Below are positions 11,464 through 23,395 of a DNA stretch of 64,000 nucleotides, in pieces. The notes below the pieces were generated by a model that was not told the DNA's origin, did no database searches, and saw only the letters and a list, made by a program, of their open reading frames with translations. A program made the translations under genes and the position numbers. This DNA comes from Clavaria fumosa (taxonomy: Eukaryota > Basidiomycota > Agaricomycetes > Agaricales > Clavariaceae), in contig OX637795.1 in the NCBI GenBank assembly GCA_951802425.1, positions 3,948,501-4,012,500 on the forward strand. The letters are read 5' to 3'. How positions within the stretch are numbered: the stretch's first letter is position 1; the number at the start of each line of letters is the position of its first letter.

Positions 11464-13567
11464 TCTTAAGGCTGGGCATCTCAACCTGCCAACTCTGCTT
11501 TGTCAGGGCATTGCCAGAAGAAGTCCTTGAGTGCCTGTGTGACATTAGTGAGGTTCCGGTGAGGCTCCCAAGTGTTCTCCTCAGCTGGGTACCCCAACCA
11601 CTTCACTAAGTACCTCACCCCATGCCCAACCTTCTTGACATTGAGGATTGCCTCAACATCATACTCCAAGTAGTCATCCTCGATCATAGCAGGAGGGGGT
11701 GGTGGAGGATTCTGGAAGGGGAAAGAGGGGGGACGGTATGGTGTCAACAACAGCTCATTGAAGACTCGATGGATGTGCCAGGCTCAAGGGAGCTTGAGGC
11801 GATACCCAGCAGGTCCCACCTTCTCTTCAATCACAAAGGGGCCCACATGCTTGTTGTCAAGCTTTTTAGAGGGATGGTCCATCTTTAAGTTCCTTGTGTC
11901 CAGCCAGACCAGATCTCCCACAGAGTACTCACAACTTGGGCACTTTCCCATGTTGTAGCTCTTCTTCATCACTGCTGCTGCTTTCTCCATAGCCTCCTTG
12001 GCTGCTCTTCAGGATTCTGTGAGCTTAGCCAGCCACTCATCTGCCACTGGGTTCACTTCTGTGGGTGGGTGGAGTCCCCCATTCCATGGGTGCTGACCAT
12101 ACTTGAGGAAGAAGGGTGTCTGTCCTGTCACAGAGTGCTCATGGTTGTTAAGGGCAAATTCAGTGGTGGACAACCACTCAGCCCAGTCATCCTGCAAGTG
12201 GTCCACATAAGCTCAGAGGTAGATCTCCATCTCTTGGTTCACTCGCTCTGTCTGCCCATTGGTCTGTGGGTGGAAGGCTGTGCTGGGGTTTGCTTTTACT
12301 CGAATCATGGAGTAGAACTCCTTCATGAATCGAGACACAAACTGGGATCCTCGGTCACTCACAACCTTATGTGGCACTCCATGGTCACAGAATACCCAGT
12401 CCCAGAGGAGATGCGCTGCTCCAAGTCCTGTGAGGTCAAGTCCAATCCCTTCCAGCAGTGTCCGCTTTGTGAACTTGTTGACAATGACAAGGATGGCATT
12501 GTGTCCACATGAGAGGGGGATGGGGCCAATGATATCCCAAGTGATTACTGACCAGGGACCATCAGGAACAGGGTGTGGGTGGAGTGGAGCCACACACTTG
12601 GTATGGTCAGGCTTCATCTGCTGGCACGTCTCACACCCCTGGGCATACTGATCAGCATCTTTCACCATGCCCACCCACCAATAGGACCTCAGCAATGCTG
12701 CTCTCAGCTTCCATGGTCCAGGGTGCCCAGCTATAGGGAGGTCATGCTCAAAAGCAAGGACTGCTTCATGGGCTTCCTTGGGTACCCACATGATCCCACC
12801 CTTTCACCAGAGTCCCATCCGATCCCACAGCCACTCATCATCAAGCCCCTCTGGCTTCTGTACATGTACCATGCTATTTTTCTGGAGTAGCATCTCCATT
12901 TCCAATGTGAATGACATGCCAACCTCAGCCTCAGGGAAGACCTGTACTGGGGCATCCTCCTCCACCATCTCCCCATAATCTGGCCTCTGTGAGAGCACAT
13001 CTGCCTTCGTGTTCGACTTTCCAGTGCGATACTTTATCTCAAAGTCAAAGCACTGGAGCTCCCCAACCCAATGGACCTGTCTCAGTTTCAACTTCTGGGG
13101 CTTCCGGAAATACTGAAGATTAGTGTGGTCTGTCCAGATCTTGATAGTCTCATCCACCCCAATCAGGTAGGCCCGCCACTCATGGAGTGCCTGAATCACA
13201 GCTAGGAACTCCTTGTCATAGATGTCATAGTTCTTCTCCACAGCAGTGAGGGCCTTGGAGATATGGTCTACGACTCTCCAGGTCCCATCCATCTGCTGCT
13301 GCAAGAGCACTCCACCAGTTGCCAAGTTACTCGCATCCATCTCTACCTTTCATCTCCCATTGTCTTGTGGTAGAGCCAAGACTGGGGCCAATACAAGTGC
13401 CAAATGAAGGTCTTGGAAGGCTACTTCCTCCTCCTCCTCCTCCCATTTCCATGGAACCTTCCCAGTCAGCCGGAATAGTGGTTTAGCTCAGGCAGAGAGG
13501 TTTGGAATGTGCCAACAGAGGTAGTTTAACATCCCATTAAACCTCTGGACCTCCTTCACATTCCTCG
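11464..13567 (-). pseudogene. Element A pol, C-terminal half (RNase H, integrase, chromodomain)
   Basis: Read on the minus strand, 13340-12804 encodes the RNase H region (MDASNLATGG, ALHEWRAYLIG). Positions 12791-12213 hold the integrase, with HDLPIAGHPG and GCETCQQMK (HHCC) and WDIIGPIP, SDRGSQF and TERVNQE (DDE). Positions 12206-11784 hold its C-terminal part, and 11750-11481 a chromodomain (YLVKWLGYPAEENTWEP). In-frame stops separate these blocks. Beside the intact element C, they fall at Arg codons in LYRKG-, YLRAY-, ESRRA- and LPRAW-like positions. The element is inactive. The chromodomain would have targeted integration to modified histones. Confidence 0.85.
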
Positions 13568-13572
13568 GTTGT

Positions 13573-13875
13573 GTCAGGATCACTTACATAAGCAGGTTGG
13601 AAAGGCCAAGAAAGGATCGCAAAAGAGTTGTGGGAAGTTTGCGGATGAGTCACGTGACCCGAACAGGTGGTGGATTACATAATGGAAGAATCACGTGACC
13701 CGGGCCTGGACGCATCACGTGATGCACGGGTCCGAGTGTGGGAACACCGGCAACTCCCAAAGCGTTCGCTATATATACCACGTCGTTTTCTTACTTGTAC
13801 CCTTTTCCCCTTATGTTAGTATCGTCATCATCAACCTTATGTTAAGTTGTGTGAACTGTGAGACTAAGTCTGACA
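13573..13875 (+). repeat. Element B 5' LTR
   Basis: A TATA-like ctatatata lies at about 13769-13777. Some 40 bp downstream, atgttagtat (13813-13822) is the likely transcript start and self-priming sequence. The LTR ends at CTGACA. Confidence 0.9.
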
Positions 13876-13877
13876 CA

Positions 13878-13887
13878 ATACTAACAT
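13878..13887 (+). promoter_or_regulatory. Element B self-priming binding site
   Basis: The sequence atactaacat lies two bases after the LTR. It is the exact reverse complement of atgttagtat in the LTR (13813-13822). No match to a tRNA 3' end was recognised. Tf1/sushi-type elements prime reverse transcription with the folded 5' end of their own transcript, and this layout fits that mechanism. Confidence 0.6.
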
Positions 13888-14509
13888 CAACCCCTGTCCG
13901 CCCTAGCCCCGTGTCCTAACCCGGCTAGCCTGGACCCCTATCTCAAACTGTCACACTCTGTGACAGCTTATCCCCCTCATCCTCTTTCTCTTTACCCTGC
14001 CCACGGTGTGCAACAGAACTGTGTGTAGATACACGTGACCAGACCTGGAGGAAGTCTACTGTGACCCTCCCCAAGAGACACCGAGTGCCAAAGGCCCAGA
14101 ACTTTGCTTTACAGCTACGTACCAGTGAATCGTGTAGTGTACAGGGCACGGAAAGGCCCTATACATAGTTTTTCTGTAGTTTCCTGGTCCAGTGGACAGG
14201 GCCCTTGCTCTGTGACCATTGTCAGAAGGGCACACGGGCAACTCACTAGGAGTTGTGGAGTGACCACCTGGGACACCATTTGGGCCCCACGCTAGCAACA
14301 AGTTTTATAGAATAAGAGTTCTATAAGTACCTAGATACATAGAGAGCAGCCTGAGAGGACAGGACTGCTAAGAGATCGAAGAAATCCTGAGTGCCCGAGG
14401 CCCGGAATTTTATTTACAGCATCTGCATCTGAGACCAGGTCGAGCCCAGCTCCCCCCCGATTCCCCCGTTACTGATGTCCCCGAAACCCCATCACCACCA
14501 CCAGGGTCT

Positions 14510-15503
14510 GTGATGGCTGACCACGTCGCCCCGCCTGCAGCCCAACCAATGAGGTTTGACTTATCTGTTGCCCCCTTCGATGGGCAGAAAAAGAATTTCC
14601 GCACATTCCTCCGTTCGCTTTGCCTCCAGTTTATGGCAAATCCGGTTATCTATGCCACGGACCCAGCAAAGGTCCTCTACACCCTCAGCAAGATCACTGG
14701 GGATGGGTTTGCCACTGAGTGGGCAAATATGAAGGGAGAAGAGATCCTGGGAAATGATGAGGCTGGATCCTGGGTAGACTTCGTGGAGGAGATGAAACGG
14801 GCATTTGATGACCCGAATGACCATGTGACTGCCCTCGCAGACATTGCAAGGCTGAAACAGGCCCCCAGAGTTCTTTGCAAAGTTCGAGACACTGTTCTGC
14901 TGAGCAGGAATGGCTGAGGCAGCTGATTCGGATATCTTGGTTCACTGGCTAGAGTTGAACCTGAGTAGGAGATTGGTGGGGAAGATCTATAGTGTCTCAC
15001 CGATGCCTGAGACCTATGTGGAGTGGAAGGCACTAGCAGGAAAACTTGATGCCCAGCAGTGCCACCTTGATGGAGTCATCGCGCAGCAGAATTCTGTCCG
15101 CCCAGCTCTGCCCATGGCCAGCCGACCCCTCCCCCAACCAACCCGCTTCACTACAGCCCCTCACCCCTTCCTGGCCCAGCCACAGGCCCGCACCCCTGCC
15201 CCTCCCGTCATGCCGTGTCCTGCTGGTGTTGGTGATGCCATGTTGGTCGATCGTGCACGTGCCCCTGGAGTAGGACGCGCCTGTTTCCGATGTGGCCAAG
15301 CTGGCCACATGGTGAGAGACTGCCTCCTCCCAGACACACACCCACAGATCGCGAGGCTGCAGGTCCGCGCTGTGGAAAGCCAGGCACGAAGTGCCGAGGA
15401 CTACGAGAATCAGATTGCTTTGCTCTTAGACCGTGTGGCGTTGTTGGAGAGAGAGAAGAGGGCTCCCACTGAGGAGCCGGATTTTGGAGACGAGGCCCAG
15501 TGA
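14510..15503 (+). pseudogene. Element B gag, frameshifted
   Basis: The gag starts at 14510 (MMADHVAPPA) and runs open to about 14869. There the equivalent of element C's LKQGAMTAPEFF is shortened by a small deletion, shifting the frame to an early stop at 14915-14917. The second frame continues 14910-15503 with ILVHWLELNLSRR and a CCHC knuckle (CFRCGQAGHMVRDC, about 15280-15320). The capsid-like protein would package element RNA in the cytoplasm. In this copy it cannot be made full length without recoding. Confidence 0.85.
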
Positions 15504-15545
15504 GTCCGAACTGGTGTCTCAAGAGTAGTCACCCCAGCCCCCCTT

Positions 15546-18500
15546 CCGTCCCTGTGTCTGCAGTGAGTATACCCAAATATACAATCTTGCAGTGGAGACA
15601 TACCCGAATTGAGGCTGAGGAGAAGGACAAAGCGGAAACGGAAACCGCTAAGAGCGAAATACCGAAAAGAGAAAAGGGGACTAGCAGCAAAGTGGAGCCG
15701 ACAAAGCGCCTTACAGAGGTGCTGAAGGACACCCTATTGCGCATGCCCCAAGAGCTCTCCATCCAGGTGCACCTGGAGGCTCTCAGCACTGGCAAAGGGG
15801 CAACTACGAAAGCCCTTGTCGACTCAGGCTGCACCAACTGCTTTATGGACTTGGAGTGGGCAAAAAAAGTGGGATTGGAACCATCTCCCTTGCTGAATCC
15901 AATCACCATGTATAATGTGGATGGAACACAGAACAGAGATGGTAAGATCCGGTATGGGATGGAGCTGCTTGTGATGGTTGGCGACCACCAGGAGCAGATC
16001 CACTTCCTGCTAGGGAAGACCCAGTCCCACACGGCAATCCTTGGGCATGATTGGCTAAAGCGTCATAATCCAGAGATTGACTGGGTGAAAGCTGAAGTAA
16101 GGCTCACCCGCTGCCCCAACACCTGTGCCTCCTCCCCACACAGCCACTGGCCCCCTGCCCAACCCTCAGTTCCACTGAAAGCAAGTACCCTGGCCTCAGC
16201 CAGTATCCCAGACACCCATTTTCCCAACACTGGCCCTACCCCTGATTGGCCCAGCTGCTACCCTTTGGTTTTTAGTGAAGCAAAGTGGGATGAGCTTCCC
16301 TGCTCCCGCCCTGACTTTGATATCAAAATTGAGTTTAAAACAGACCCTGGACACCTCTCCTCTAAGCTATACTCTCTGATGCGAGAAGAGATGGTGGAAA
16401 TGAATCGCTGGGTGGATGAGCAGCTAGCTTCTGGACGAATCCGACCTTCGAAGTCCCCGTACGCGAGCCCCTTCTTCTTCAAACATGAGAAGGACAAGCT
16501 GCAGCTGATTATCAATTACTCTAGGCTGAACTCATATCTAATCAAAGACAAGTACCCCCTCCCCCTCATACGAGACACTGTGGATGTGTTAAAGGGGGCA
16601 ACCATCTATTCCAAGATTGATGCAAAGGGAGGTTTCCCATCGATGCAGGTCTGGCCAGAACATCAGCACCGCTGTGCTTTCCTAATGCCTTGTGGACTCT
16701 TTGAACCGGCAGTTATGTGGTTTGGGCTGCAGAATGCGCCTGCAACCTTCCAGCGCTTCATGAACCATGTGTTGAGGGAAGAGATTGCAGGGGGGCATGT
16801 CCGAGCCTATGTCGATGATGTTATAGTGTTTGCAGAGGATTTGGCTACACATTGGTATTGGATGGATTGGGTCTTGAAGAAGTTTGGGGAGAATGGCCTG
16901 TGTCTCAGACTCAGCAAGTGCAAGTTCGAGAAGAGTGAGGTTTTCTTCCTGGGGATGAAGATCTCCCACAACCATCTAGAGCATGACCCAGCTAAAGGCG
17001 CAGCAATCCATAACTGGCCCAGACCGAAGAATGTGAAAGAGGTACAAAGATTCAACGGGATGCTGAACTACCTCTGCTGGCACATCCCAAACCTCTCTGC
17101 CCGGGCAAAACCACTCTTCCGGCTGACAGGGAAAGTCCCATGGAGATGGGAGGAGGAGGAAGAAGCAGCCTTCCAAGATCTCCACCTGGCACTAGTATCA
17201 GCCCTGGTCTTGGCTCTACCACAAGACAAAGGGAGATGGAAGGTAGAAACGGATGTGAGCAACTTGGCAACTGGAGGAGTTCTCTCGCAGCAGCAGGTGG
17301 ATGGGACCTGGAGAGTTGTAGACTACATCTCCAAAGCCCTCACTGCAGCTGAGAAGAATTACGATGTGTATGACAAGGAGTTCCTGGCTGTAATCCGGGC
17401 ACTACACGAGTGGCGGGCTTACCTGATTGGGGTGGAAGAGACTATTGAAATCTGGATGGACCATGCTAACCTCCAGTACTTCCGGAAGCCCCAGAAGTTG
17501 AAACCGAGGCAGGTCCATTGGGTTGGAGAGCTCCAGTGCTTTGACTTCGAGATCAAGTACCATACTGGGAAGTCAAACATGAAAGCTGATGCACTCTCAT
17601 GGAGGCCAGATTATGGAGAGATGGTGGAGGAGGATGCACCAGTACAGGTCTTCCCAGAGGCTGAGACCCGGACATCATTCACATCGGAGATGGAGACGCT
17701 ACTCCAGAAAAACAGCGCGGTATATGTGCAGAAGCCAGAGGAGCTTGATGATGAGTGGACGAGAGATCGGATGGGACTCTGGCGGAAGGCAGAAATCACT
17801 TGGGTGCCCCCAGAAGCACATGAGGCAGTGCTCACCTTTGAGCATGACCTCCCCATTGCAGGGCACCCTGGTCCACAGAAACTGAGGGCGGCTCTGCTGA
17901 GGTCCTACTGGTGGGTGGGCATGGTGAAGGATTCCAATTGGTATGCAGGTGGATGCAAGACATGCCAACGAATCAAGCCTGATCGTACCAGGCGTGCTGC
18001 TCCGCTCCATCCACACCCTGTCCCTGAGAGTCCCTGGGCAGTCATCTCTTGGGACATTGTTGGGCCTTTCCCCCTCTCACGTGGTCACAATGCAATCCTT
18101 GTCATTGTCAACAAGTTTACAAAACGAACTCTCATCGAAGCTATTGGCCTTGACCTCATGGGACTTGGTGCTGCTCAGATCCTTCGAGACTGGGTCTTCT
18201 GTGACCATGGAGTCCTGCAGAAAGTTGTGAGTGACCGGGGAACCCAATTCGTGTCCAGATTCATGAGGGAGTTCTATGGGATGATTGGAGTTAAGGCAAA
18301 CCCGAGCACTGCCTTCCACCCACAAACAGATGGACAGACAGAGCAGGTCAATCAGGAGGTTGAAGTGTATCTCCAGGCCTATGTTGACCATCTGCAGGAT
18401 GATTGGGCAGAGTGGCTATCCACAGCCGAATTCGCACTCAATAACCATGAGCACTCAGCCACCGGATTCACACCTTTCTATCTGGAGTATGGCTGGCACC

Positions 18501-19123
18501 CTTGGAATGGTGGTATCTGGCTGCCCTCTGAAGTGAACCCTGCAGCAGACGAGTGGATGGCCAAGCTCACGGAATCCCAAAGAGCAGCCAGGGATGCAAT
18601 GGGGAAGGTGGCAGATGCAATGAAGGCTAGCTATGATAAAGGAAAGCACCCGAGTCATGAATACTCAAAGGGGGACTTAGTCTGGCTGGATACCCGGAAC
18701 CTGAAAATGGATCGACCATCCAAGAAGCTTGACAACAAGCAGGCTGGACCTTTCACTATCGAAGAGAAGGTTGGACCAGCAGCATACCGACTCAAGCTCC
18801 CCCGAGCATGGCACATTCACCAGGTTTTCAATGAGTTGCTACTCACCCCGTATATTGCTCCCTCTTTCCCTTCCCAGAACTTGCCTCCACCCCCACCCCC
18901 CATGATTGACGATGACCACTTGGAGTATGAGGTGGAGGAAATTCTTGATGTCAAGAAGGTTGGACAGGGAGTGAAGTATTTGGTGAAGTGGTTAGGATAC
19001 CCTGCAGAGGAGAACACCTGGGAACCTTGTTGCAACCTCACTAACGTTGCACTGTTGCTCCGGGACTTCTTCCAGCAATACCCTGACAAGGCAAAGTTGG
19101 CAGGTCGAGACGCCCAGCCTTAA
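15546..19123 (+). CDS. Element B pol (protease, RT, RNase H, integrase, chromodomain)
   Basis: The frame is open to the stop at 19121-19123. Domains in order: aspartic protease with ALVDSGCTNCF near 15815; reverse transcriptase with the catalytic YVDDVIVFAED near 16810; RNase H with VSNLATGGVLS near 17255; integrase with HDLPIAGHPG and CKTCQ (zinc site) and WDIVGPFP, SDRGTQF and TEQVNQE (DDE triad); and a C-terminal chromodomain (YLVKWLGYPAEENTWEP near 18980). In the related element C gag and pol form one frame, so no separate pol start is expected. The feature is placed from the first pol-like residues (SIPKYTI). Expression here depends on read-through from the damaged gag, so autonomy is doubtful. 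The proteins might still act in trans. Confidence 0.88.
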
Positions 19124-19134
19124 GAGGGGGGTGA

Positions 19135-19415
19135 TGTCAGGATCGCTTACATAAGCAGGTTGGAAAGGCCAAGAAAGGATCGCAAAAGAGTTGCAGGAAG
19201 TTTGCGGATGAGTCACGTGACCCGAACGGGTGGTGGATTACATAATGGGAAAATCACGTGACGCACGGGGTCCGAGCGTGGGAACACCAGCAACTCCCGA
19301 AACGTTCGCTATATATACCATGTCATTTTCTTACTTGTACCCTTTTCCCCTTATGTTAGTATTGTCATCATCAACCTTATGTTAAGTTGTGTGAACCGTG
19401 AGACTAAGTCTGACA
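19135..19415 (+). repeat. Element B 3' LTR
   Basis: This is the second copy of the B LTR, preceded by the purine tract and followed by the target duplication ggttg. It is about 22 bp shorter than the 5' LTR. Confidence 0.9.
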
Positions 19416-19420
19416 GGTTG

Positions 19421-21353
19421 TGGCCAGTTACGGATTGCCACACCTTTAGCTGGATCATGTTCCAGACAGTTGTGGGATATCTTCATCCCAAGGAAAAGAA
19501 TCTCATTCTTCTCAAACTTGCACTTGCTGAGTCTGAGACACAGCCCATTCTCCCCGAACTTCCACAGGACCCGATCCATCCAGTACTGATGTGTTGCCAG
19601 ATCCTCTGCAAACACAATCACATCATCCACATAAGCCCGGACATGTCCTCCTGCAATCTCCTCCCTCAACACATGGTTCATGAAGCACTGGAAGGTCACA
19701 GGCACATTCTGCAGCCCAAACCACATAACAGCCGGTTCAAAGAGTCCACAAAGAGTCAAGAAAGCACAGCAGTGCTGGTGCTCTGGCCAGACCTGCATGG
19801 ATGAGAAACCTCCCTTTGCATCAATCTTAGAGTAGATCGACACTCCCTTAAGCACATCCACTGTGTCTCAGATGTGGGGGAGGGGGTACTTGTCCTTGAT
19901 CAGGTGTGCATCCAGCCTTGAGTAGTCAATAATCAGCCACAGCTTGTTCTTGTGTTTGAAGAAGAAGGGGCTGGCATACGGGGATTTTGAGGGCCGAATT
20001 TGTCCAGAAGCTAGCTGCTCATCCACCCAATGGTTCATCTCCTCCATCTCCTCTCATGTCAGTGAGTACAGCTTAGAAGAAAGGTGCCCAGGGTCCTTTT
20101 TGAACTTGATTTTAATGTCAAAGTCCGGATGAGAACAGGGGAGCTCATCCCACTTCACTTCACTGAAGACTGAAGGGTAGTGGCTGGGCCAATCAGGGGT
20201 GGGGCCAGAGTTGGGAAAACAGGTATCCAGAGTACTTGCGGATGTGAGGGTACTTGTTTTCAGGGGTGCGGGGGCTTGTGGAGACAGAGAATACTGTGGG
20301 GGGCAGCAGGTAAGGCTCAGCTCTGCCTTCTTCCAGTTGATGTCAGGGTTGTGTTGCTTGAGCCAGTCATGCCCAAGGATGACCTTGTGGGATTGGATCT
20401 TCCCTAGCAGGAAGTGGATCTGTTCACAATGGTCACCCACCCTCACCAGCAGCTCAATTCCATACTGGATTTTACCCTCTCTGTTCTGTGACCCATCCAC
20501 ATTGTACATTATAATCTGGTTCAGCAGGGGAGATGGCTCCAGTCCCATTCTTTTTGCCCACTCCAAGTCCATGAAGCAGTTGGTACATCCTGAGTCAACA
20601 AGGGCCTTTGTTATAGCCCACTTGCCAGTGCTGAGGGCCTCCAAGTGCACCTGGATGGCTAGCTCTTGTGGCACACATTTCTCCATCTCTGGCTGCACCT
20701 TGGTTGGGCGCTCTGCCAGTCTCACTTCCTCTTTCACCTCAGCCCCAATTTGGGTATGTCTCCACTGCAAGATAGTATATTTTGGTATACTTGCTGTGGG
20801 CACAGGGATGGAATGGGGGCTGGAACGACTCTTCTCTCCACCCAGAGTCCTCCTTTCTCTCTCAAGTGGCTCCAGTTGAGCTCAGAGCAACTCAATCTCT
20901 CTCTGGTAATCCTCTGTTATTCGGGGGGTACCTGGCACTCCACAGGTTCGGGCTCTTGGGACCTGCAGATGCATGTTGGGCAGGGGGCAGAAACAGACAG
21001 CATGCCCTGTCTGGTGGCATCGGAAACAACATCTCTCAGCAGGGGCCCAACCTTGGCCCATGGTTACATCTGGAGTACACTGTGGATGGGTTGCAGTGGG
21101 TCATGGGTCTTGTTCCACAACTATCACATCGAGTTGCCTTTGCTGGGCATCGAGTCTTCTGCCAGCACTTTCCATCCTCCATATATCTCTGGCATCAGGG
21201 AGACACCATAGATTCTCTCCACCAACATCCTACTCAGGTTCAGCTCCAGCCAATGGACCAGGATGTCCAAATTGGCCACCTCAGTCATTCCCACCTGGCG
21301 GAACAGTGTTTTGAACAACATAAAGAATTCCGGGGCTGTTATGGAGCCTGTCA
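19421..21353 (-). pseudogene. Element A gag, protease and RT, broken
   Basis: On the minus strand, 21354-20803 holds gag remnants (LVHWLELNLSRMLVER, and a knuckle region around 21030). Positions 20803-20054 hold the protease (VDSGCTNCFMDLEW) and the RT start, and 19861-19421 the RT core with YVDDVIVFAEDL. Frames are interrupted by stops and small shifts, and gag is cut off at about 21353. It joins in sense with 13567-11464 once element B is removed. Confidence 0.85.
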
Positions 21354-21951
21354 CGGCCCTATCCAGTCACCCAATCACCTCCGAAATACCTTTGATACAC
21401 CTCCTATTGCCTCCGAAATACCACCGATGCATCTCCGCTCCAACTCCAGCACCTCTGCCCCAACTCCACTCCTGCTCCAAAAGTCCGGTCCAGACTTTTG
21501 TCAGACTTCAATATCGGTCCTTTGGACCACATGGACTTTACTTCTAGCATGTTCCCTGGCACTATTCCATGGTTGGTAACCATTGGGACAATGCCCACTA
21601 CCCATGGGAACTTATTCTTTGCCTTACATGTATCATCTATGCCTTCCCACTCCTCAGGTGAAATTACTGTAGATATTTGATATACTCATGTTTCACAGTC
21701 TGCCCTATGCCCTATCCTAGTAGCATATAAACCCCCCATGTATCTCCATGATCCTCAGTTCGAATATTAACATTATTTCTGGTCCTTGCCACTTGGTCCA
21801 TGCATTAAGGGACTTTGTCCTCACTGTTCTCGACAGTCCTGATGAGTTCCGCAAAACTCCAGCAGACTCAAGCAGACTCCAGGCGATTTCCCTTCAGACT
21901 TCATCCTTCCTTGTCCTGGAAAGCAAAGTACCAGCAAGGTTAAATTGGGAC
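21351..21951 (+). repeat. LTR-like fragment of another element
   Basis: The stretch starts tgtcacggccc and can be ended at attgggaca. It contains a TATA-like catataaacc (about 21723) and resembles an LTR in organisation. No matching 5-bp duplication was found, so it may be a truncated LTR rather than a clean solo one. No coding potential recognised. Confidence 0.35.
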
Positions 21952-22559
21952 ACATATACACATGGTGGCACAACCCATAAGTTGAGGCCACAGTCCCATG
22001 TCAGATGATTTATGACTTTCACCCAAAAATCAGTGCAAAACAGGTGATGGGTGATTTCTAATCACCATCAAAAAGAAGGGATATTCACTAGATAAGATTG
22101 AGTTATATAATACACCCTCAATTTGAGTGATATTAAACTGGAGGATATTAGGTTGTGCAAAACACTCTTGAAATCAAGGGATGTTCAACATGATTAGATT
22201 GAGTTATATAATACACCCCCCAATATGGGTGATATTCAACTAGAAGATATTGGGTTGTACAAAACACTCTTTACATCAAGGGATATTCAACATGATGAGA
22301 TTGAGTTATAATACACCCCCCAATTTGGGTGATATTAAGCTGGATGATATTGAGTGATACAATACACCCCATTAATTTGAGTGATATTAAATTGAAGGAT
22401 ATTGAGTGATATAATACACCTCTCAATTTGAGTGAGGAAGATATTGAGTGATACAATACACCCATTTAATTTGAGTGATATTGAACTGAAGGATATTGAG
22501 TGATACAATGCACCCCTTAATTTAGGTGATAATAAACTGGAAGATATTGAGTGATATAA
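21952..22559. repeat. AT-rich imperfect tandem repeat tract, left part
   Basis: Units of about 45-60 bp built on aatttgagtgatattaaactg and gatattgagtgatacaata repeat imperfectly. Element J inserted here. The tract continues at 29712. No genes seen. Confidence 0.75.
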
Positions 22560-22784
22560 TGTAATGACTTCTATCCCTCAAAAGAACTGGACTCAATGGT
22601 ATATTGAGTGTAGCAGTTCTATATAGAGGGAACTACCCTCTGTGTACAGTCACGACATGGTATATATAGGCGAGCAGCCCTCCAGAGGCTGCTGACGTAA
22701 GCATAGCCCAAGCGGCTATGCTAGTAGACTAATATGGTATATAGCTTATGTAATATAAGAACAGAAAAGGCCTATAGCCTTACA
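22560..22784 (-). repeat. Element J 3' LTR
   Basis: This 225-bp LTR is the left copy. It contains the inverted words gcatagcccaagcggctatgc and a TATA-like tatatatagg on the plus strand. Confidence 0.88.
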
Positions 22785-23395
22785 CCCTCCCCCACCAGAG
22801 AGGCCCCCAACCAGAGATGACATGCAGGCAGTGCGGGATGACAAGCAGGATCATGTAATAATTTAAAAGGGACACATCCCCTTGGGCAGGGTTACCGCCA
22901 TGTCACTGGGCGCAATCCCCTCCTGGGGCCTTTGCCTAGTGCTGACAGGTCCTCCCCAGTGGTCTGCATGACCTGCCCCCAGTTGGACAGTGTGTCACGA
23001 GCGGCACACCCTGGTGGGGGGTGCCCCAAGTGCCACTGTCTCATCCTGCGGGGTGGGCGTATTTTTTAAAGGGTTCAGATGCTTAGTCCAAGCCCTGCTC
23101 ATACCAGTTGGGTGATGACACAACAGGCCTCTTTGCAGCCTTAGTGGCTGATGACTTAACCACTTTCTTTTTTTGTTTTTGAGAGGGCCCTGCACCCTCT
23201 GTCTGGGATATTGTTAAACCCCCAATAGGTAGCCCTGGGTTTCCCCCATCAGATCATCCATTGTAAAAAATGGCTGATGAAGAAAAAAGAGAAAAAGAGG
23301 GCAGGCCCTCTTAAGGTTTTGTACCTTATGGTGGAGCCACCATGTGACTCAATCACTGTGGCTAACGACCCCATGGTCTGGCTCAATCACGTTTA

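Larger units (their letters stand above)
13573..19415 (+). mobile_element. Ty3 chromovirus element B, full length
   Basis: B has a 5' LTR at 13573-13875 and a 3' LTR at 19135-19415, both TGTCAGGATC...CTGACA, and is flanked by the 5-bp duplication ggttg (13568-13572 and 19416-19420). It contains a frameshifted gag, an open pol and a polypurine stretch taagaggggggtga before the 3' LTR. It sits inside A in the opposite orientation. The LTRs differ at several CG/TG/CA sites. The 5' LTR also has about 24 bp missing from the 3' LTR, next to a cacgtga direct repeat. Confidence 0.92.
1476..21353 (-). mobile_element. Ty3 chromovirus element A (nested, 5'-truncated)
   Basis: A is a minus-strand element of the same superfamily as B and C, broken by two insertions. 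Its 3' LTR is 1476-1540 plus 11224-11454, split by the inverted-repeat transposon. Its pol reads from 13567 down to 11464 and from 21354 down to 19421, split by element B. Removing 13573-19415 and one copy of ggttg restores the pol reading across the break. The element ends abruptly in gag near 21353, with no 5' LTR or primer site seen. Several in-frame stops replace Arg codons found in element C. It is dead. Confidence 0.85.

Noticed and set aside
21351..21951. Clean solo LTR with target duplication
   Set aside because: Bases on either side (gagcc and catat) do not match, so it is listed only as an LTR-like fragment.
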